Of a DNA stretch of 20,500 nt, positions 18,530 through 20,500 are shown piece after piece; position 1 is the stretch's first letter; every line of letters starts with the position of its first letter. Below the pieces are notes generated by a model. It ran no database searches, was not told where the DNA came from, and saw only the letters and a list, made by a program, of their open reading frames with translations. The stretch is from Chrysomallon squamiferum (lineage: Eukaryota > Mollusca > Gastropoda > Neomphalida > Peltospiridae). The stretch spans positions 38,384,251 to 38,404,750 of the forward strand of contig CM022670.1 in the NCBI GenBank assembly GCA_012295275.1. Direction: 5' to 3'. The translations under genes were made by a program, and so were the position numbers.

Positions 18530-19120
18530 AAAATGCACTGGTTTTCTGGTAATACTACGGGAATGTTTTATTCTTACCAGGCGAGTTTACCGTTCGTAAG
18601 ATAGAACTATTCCGTTCATACTAGACGAGTTCGATGTTGTTTATGCTAAAATAAATGTCCTGTACATTCTAGAAGAAAAAAAAAAGTGCGGTTCATACTA
18701 AAAATATACCGTTTCGTTCTACAAAAGTTTACTGTTGATTCTGCAAAAGTATACTGTTCATTCTACAAAAGTTTACTTTTCGTATTAGGATGCGTAATGT
18801 GTCTGACAGCAGAAGGTATCGTTCATTCCAGAAAAACGCTATTTTCATTCAAAACAGCATTGTTTATTCTAGAAAAGTGTTGATACGACTAAAAAACGTT
18901 TTTTTTTTTTTTTTATTATTAAAAAAAACTGGTCAGATCGTTCTAGGAAAGCTCACGCCAGGAAGATGCTGTTCTGCTAGAAAAGTACTGATCATTCCGG
19001 AAAAGCGTTCTCTTCGTTTTACAGAAGCGTGCTTGCTCGTTCTAGAAAACCACTGTTCACGTTTGCTGGAAGAGTGTTCTGTTCATGTTAAAGAAAATGT
19101 TTGCACGTGCCGAAACTGTG
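18530..19120. repeat. Degenerate tandem array, 22-26-bp unit
   Basis: About 20 diverged copies of a unit resembling GTTCATTCTAGAAAAGTGTA plus a few bases. The clearest copies are around 18713-18780 (three near-identical in a row) and 18820-18890, with others to about 19110. The array is broken by a poly-T near 18900. It is more GC-rich than its surroundings. Confidence 0.72.
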
Positions 19121-19680
<560 letters not shown>

Positions 19681-19891
19681 AAAATAGAAAACATTTATAT
19701 ATTTTTTGTAGCAATATTTAGCCTATACACGAGTAAGTACAGTATGATATTCCAAACAGACAGGAGTTCAATGATAATTGGTATTATATAAACGCAAATA
19801 TTAAATAACAAAAACCATTCATCTTGAACGTATAAACTATTTTAATGTCATTACATATCATTTATCACTTCTCAGCCAAACCACAACTCAC

Positions 19892-19982
19892 AAAAAAAAA
19901 AAAAAAAAAAAAAAAATGAAAATCAACACATGTAAAATTAACGTAGAATATTAATAGGTGTATTGATAATAAAACAAGATAT

Positions 19983-20022
<40 letters not shown>

Positions 20023-20136
20023 GCAACAACTACTACTACTACTAATAAAGCAAAGCAGATATATAATATAACATAATATAACATAACATAAACATAACAT
20101 AATATAATATATCTACATCTATATCTATATCTATAT
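19892..20136. repeat. Poly-A, (TAC)n and ATAACAT/ATATCT repeats
   Basis: Poly-A at about 19891-19915; (TAC)n at 19982-20043 with one CTGCAACAA interruption; then ATAACATAATAT-type units (20065-20110) and ATCTAT units (20110-20136). Confidence 0.9.
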
Positions 20137-20317
20137 ATTAGCAAAGAGAGAAATACTAAACAAACATTTATTTATAACGAAGGTTAAGACTTCCACTCTT
20201 ACGTGGCAATAATAAAAATGACTTAGTGGCGTCATCTTGACTATTTATCTACGTAAGAGAAAATATTTTATATAAATCAATGTTTCTTTGTTTACTGTAT
20301 CTGACAAACATAACAAA

Positions 20318-20319
<2 letters not shown>

Positions 20320-20406
<87 letters not shown>
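20320..20406. repeat. (CT)n microsatellite, 87 bp, pure
   Basis: Uninterrupted CT dinucleotides, same strand orientation as the tract at 19570 and opposite to the GA tract at 16674. The last 94 bp of the window show no feature. Confidence 0.97.
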
Positions 20407-20410
<4 letters not shown>

Positions 20411-20500
20411 TATTCTCTTATTGCCTGTGTCTCTCTTCTTCCCACTAAATCACTTACTTACCTCTTCCGCGTTGTACATTCGTTTATTTCTTCAAGTGAA

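Overview
The window looks like nuclear DNA of an invertebrate animal. It is AT-rich, the genes are split by GT-AG introns, and about half of it is simple repeats: TG/TA, AAT, AAAT, TAC/CTA and GA/CT arrays plus many poly-A/T runs. Repeat texture and protein types fit a mollusc, perhaps a cephalopod, but no single feature proves the lineage.

Left end, minus strand (790-3343): the first five coding exons of DIMT1, the 18S rRNA adenine dimethyltransferase. All splice phases agree, and the translation runs from the start codon to the NLPY motif. The rest of the gene lies beyond position 1. Between the DIMT1 start and the next gene is a ~0.7 kb divergent intergenic stretch (3344-4057), probably a shared promoter, with an exact ETS-type motif close to DIMT1.

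Centre, plus strand (4058-12135): a multi-exon gene for a protein of about 1030 residues. Its front half is a kyphoscoliosis peptidase (KY)/hillarin-type transglutaminase-like domain followed by about four beta-sandwich modules. Its back half, joined through phase-matched introns, resembles the stalk of dynein heavy chain: helix, Lys-Pro-Pro element, ~61-residue microtubule-binding tip between two Trp residues, helix. The Cys and His of the transglutaminase triad appear replaced (Gln, Ser), so the domain is probably not catalytic. Together this suggests a cytoskeletal scaffold or linker. The exon before the stalk ends in a splice donor a few bases ahead of an in-frame TGA, so intron retention would give a KY-only protein. 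That same intron holds a hAT-type MITE with AATAAA motifs. Another intron holds a pogo/Tigger-like MITE.

Right end (12136-20500): no convincing gene. It holds the probable 3' UTR, a third inverted-repeat-flanked element (12721-13705), long microsatellites, and a degenerate ~22-26 bp tandem array (about 18530-19120). One ATG-plus-donor segment (18396-18460) might start a gene lying further right, but the evidence is weak.
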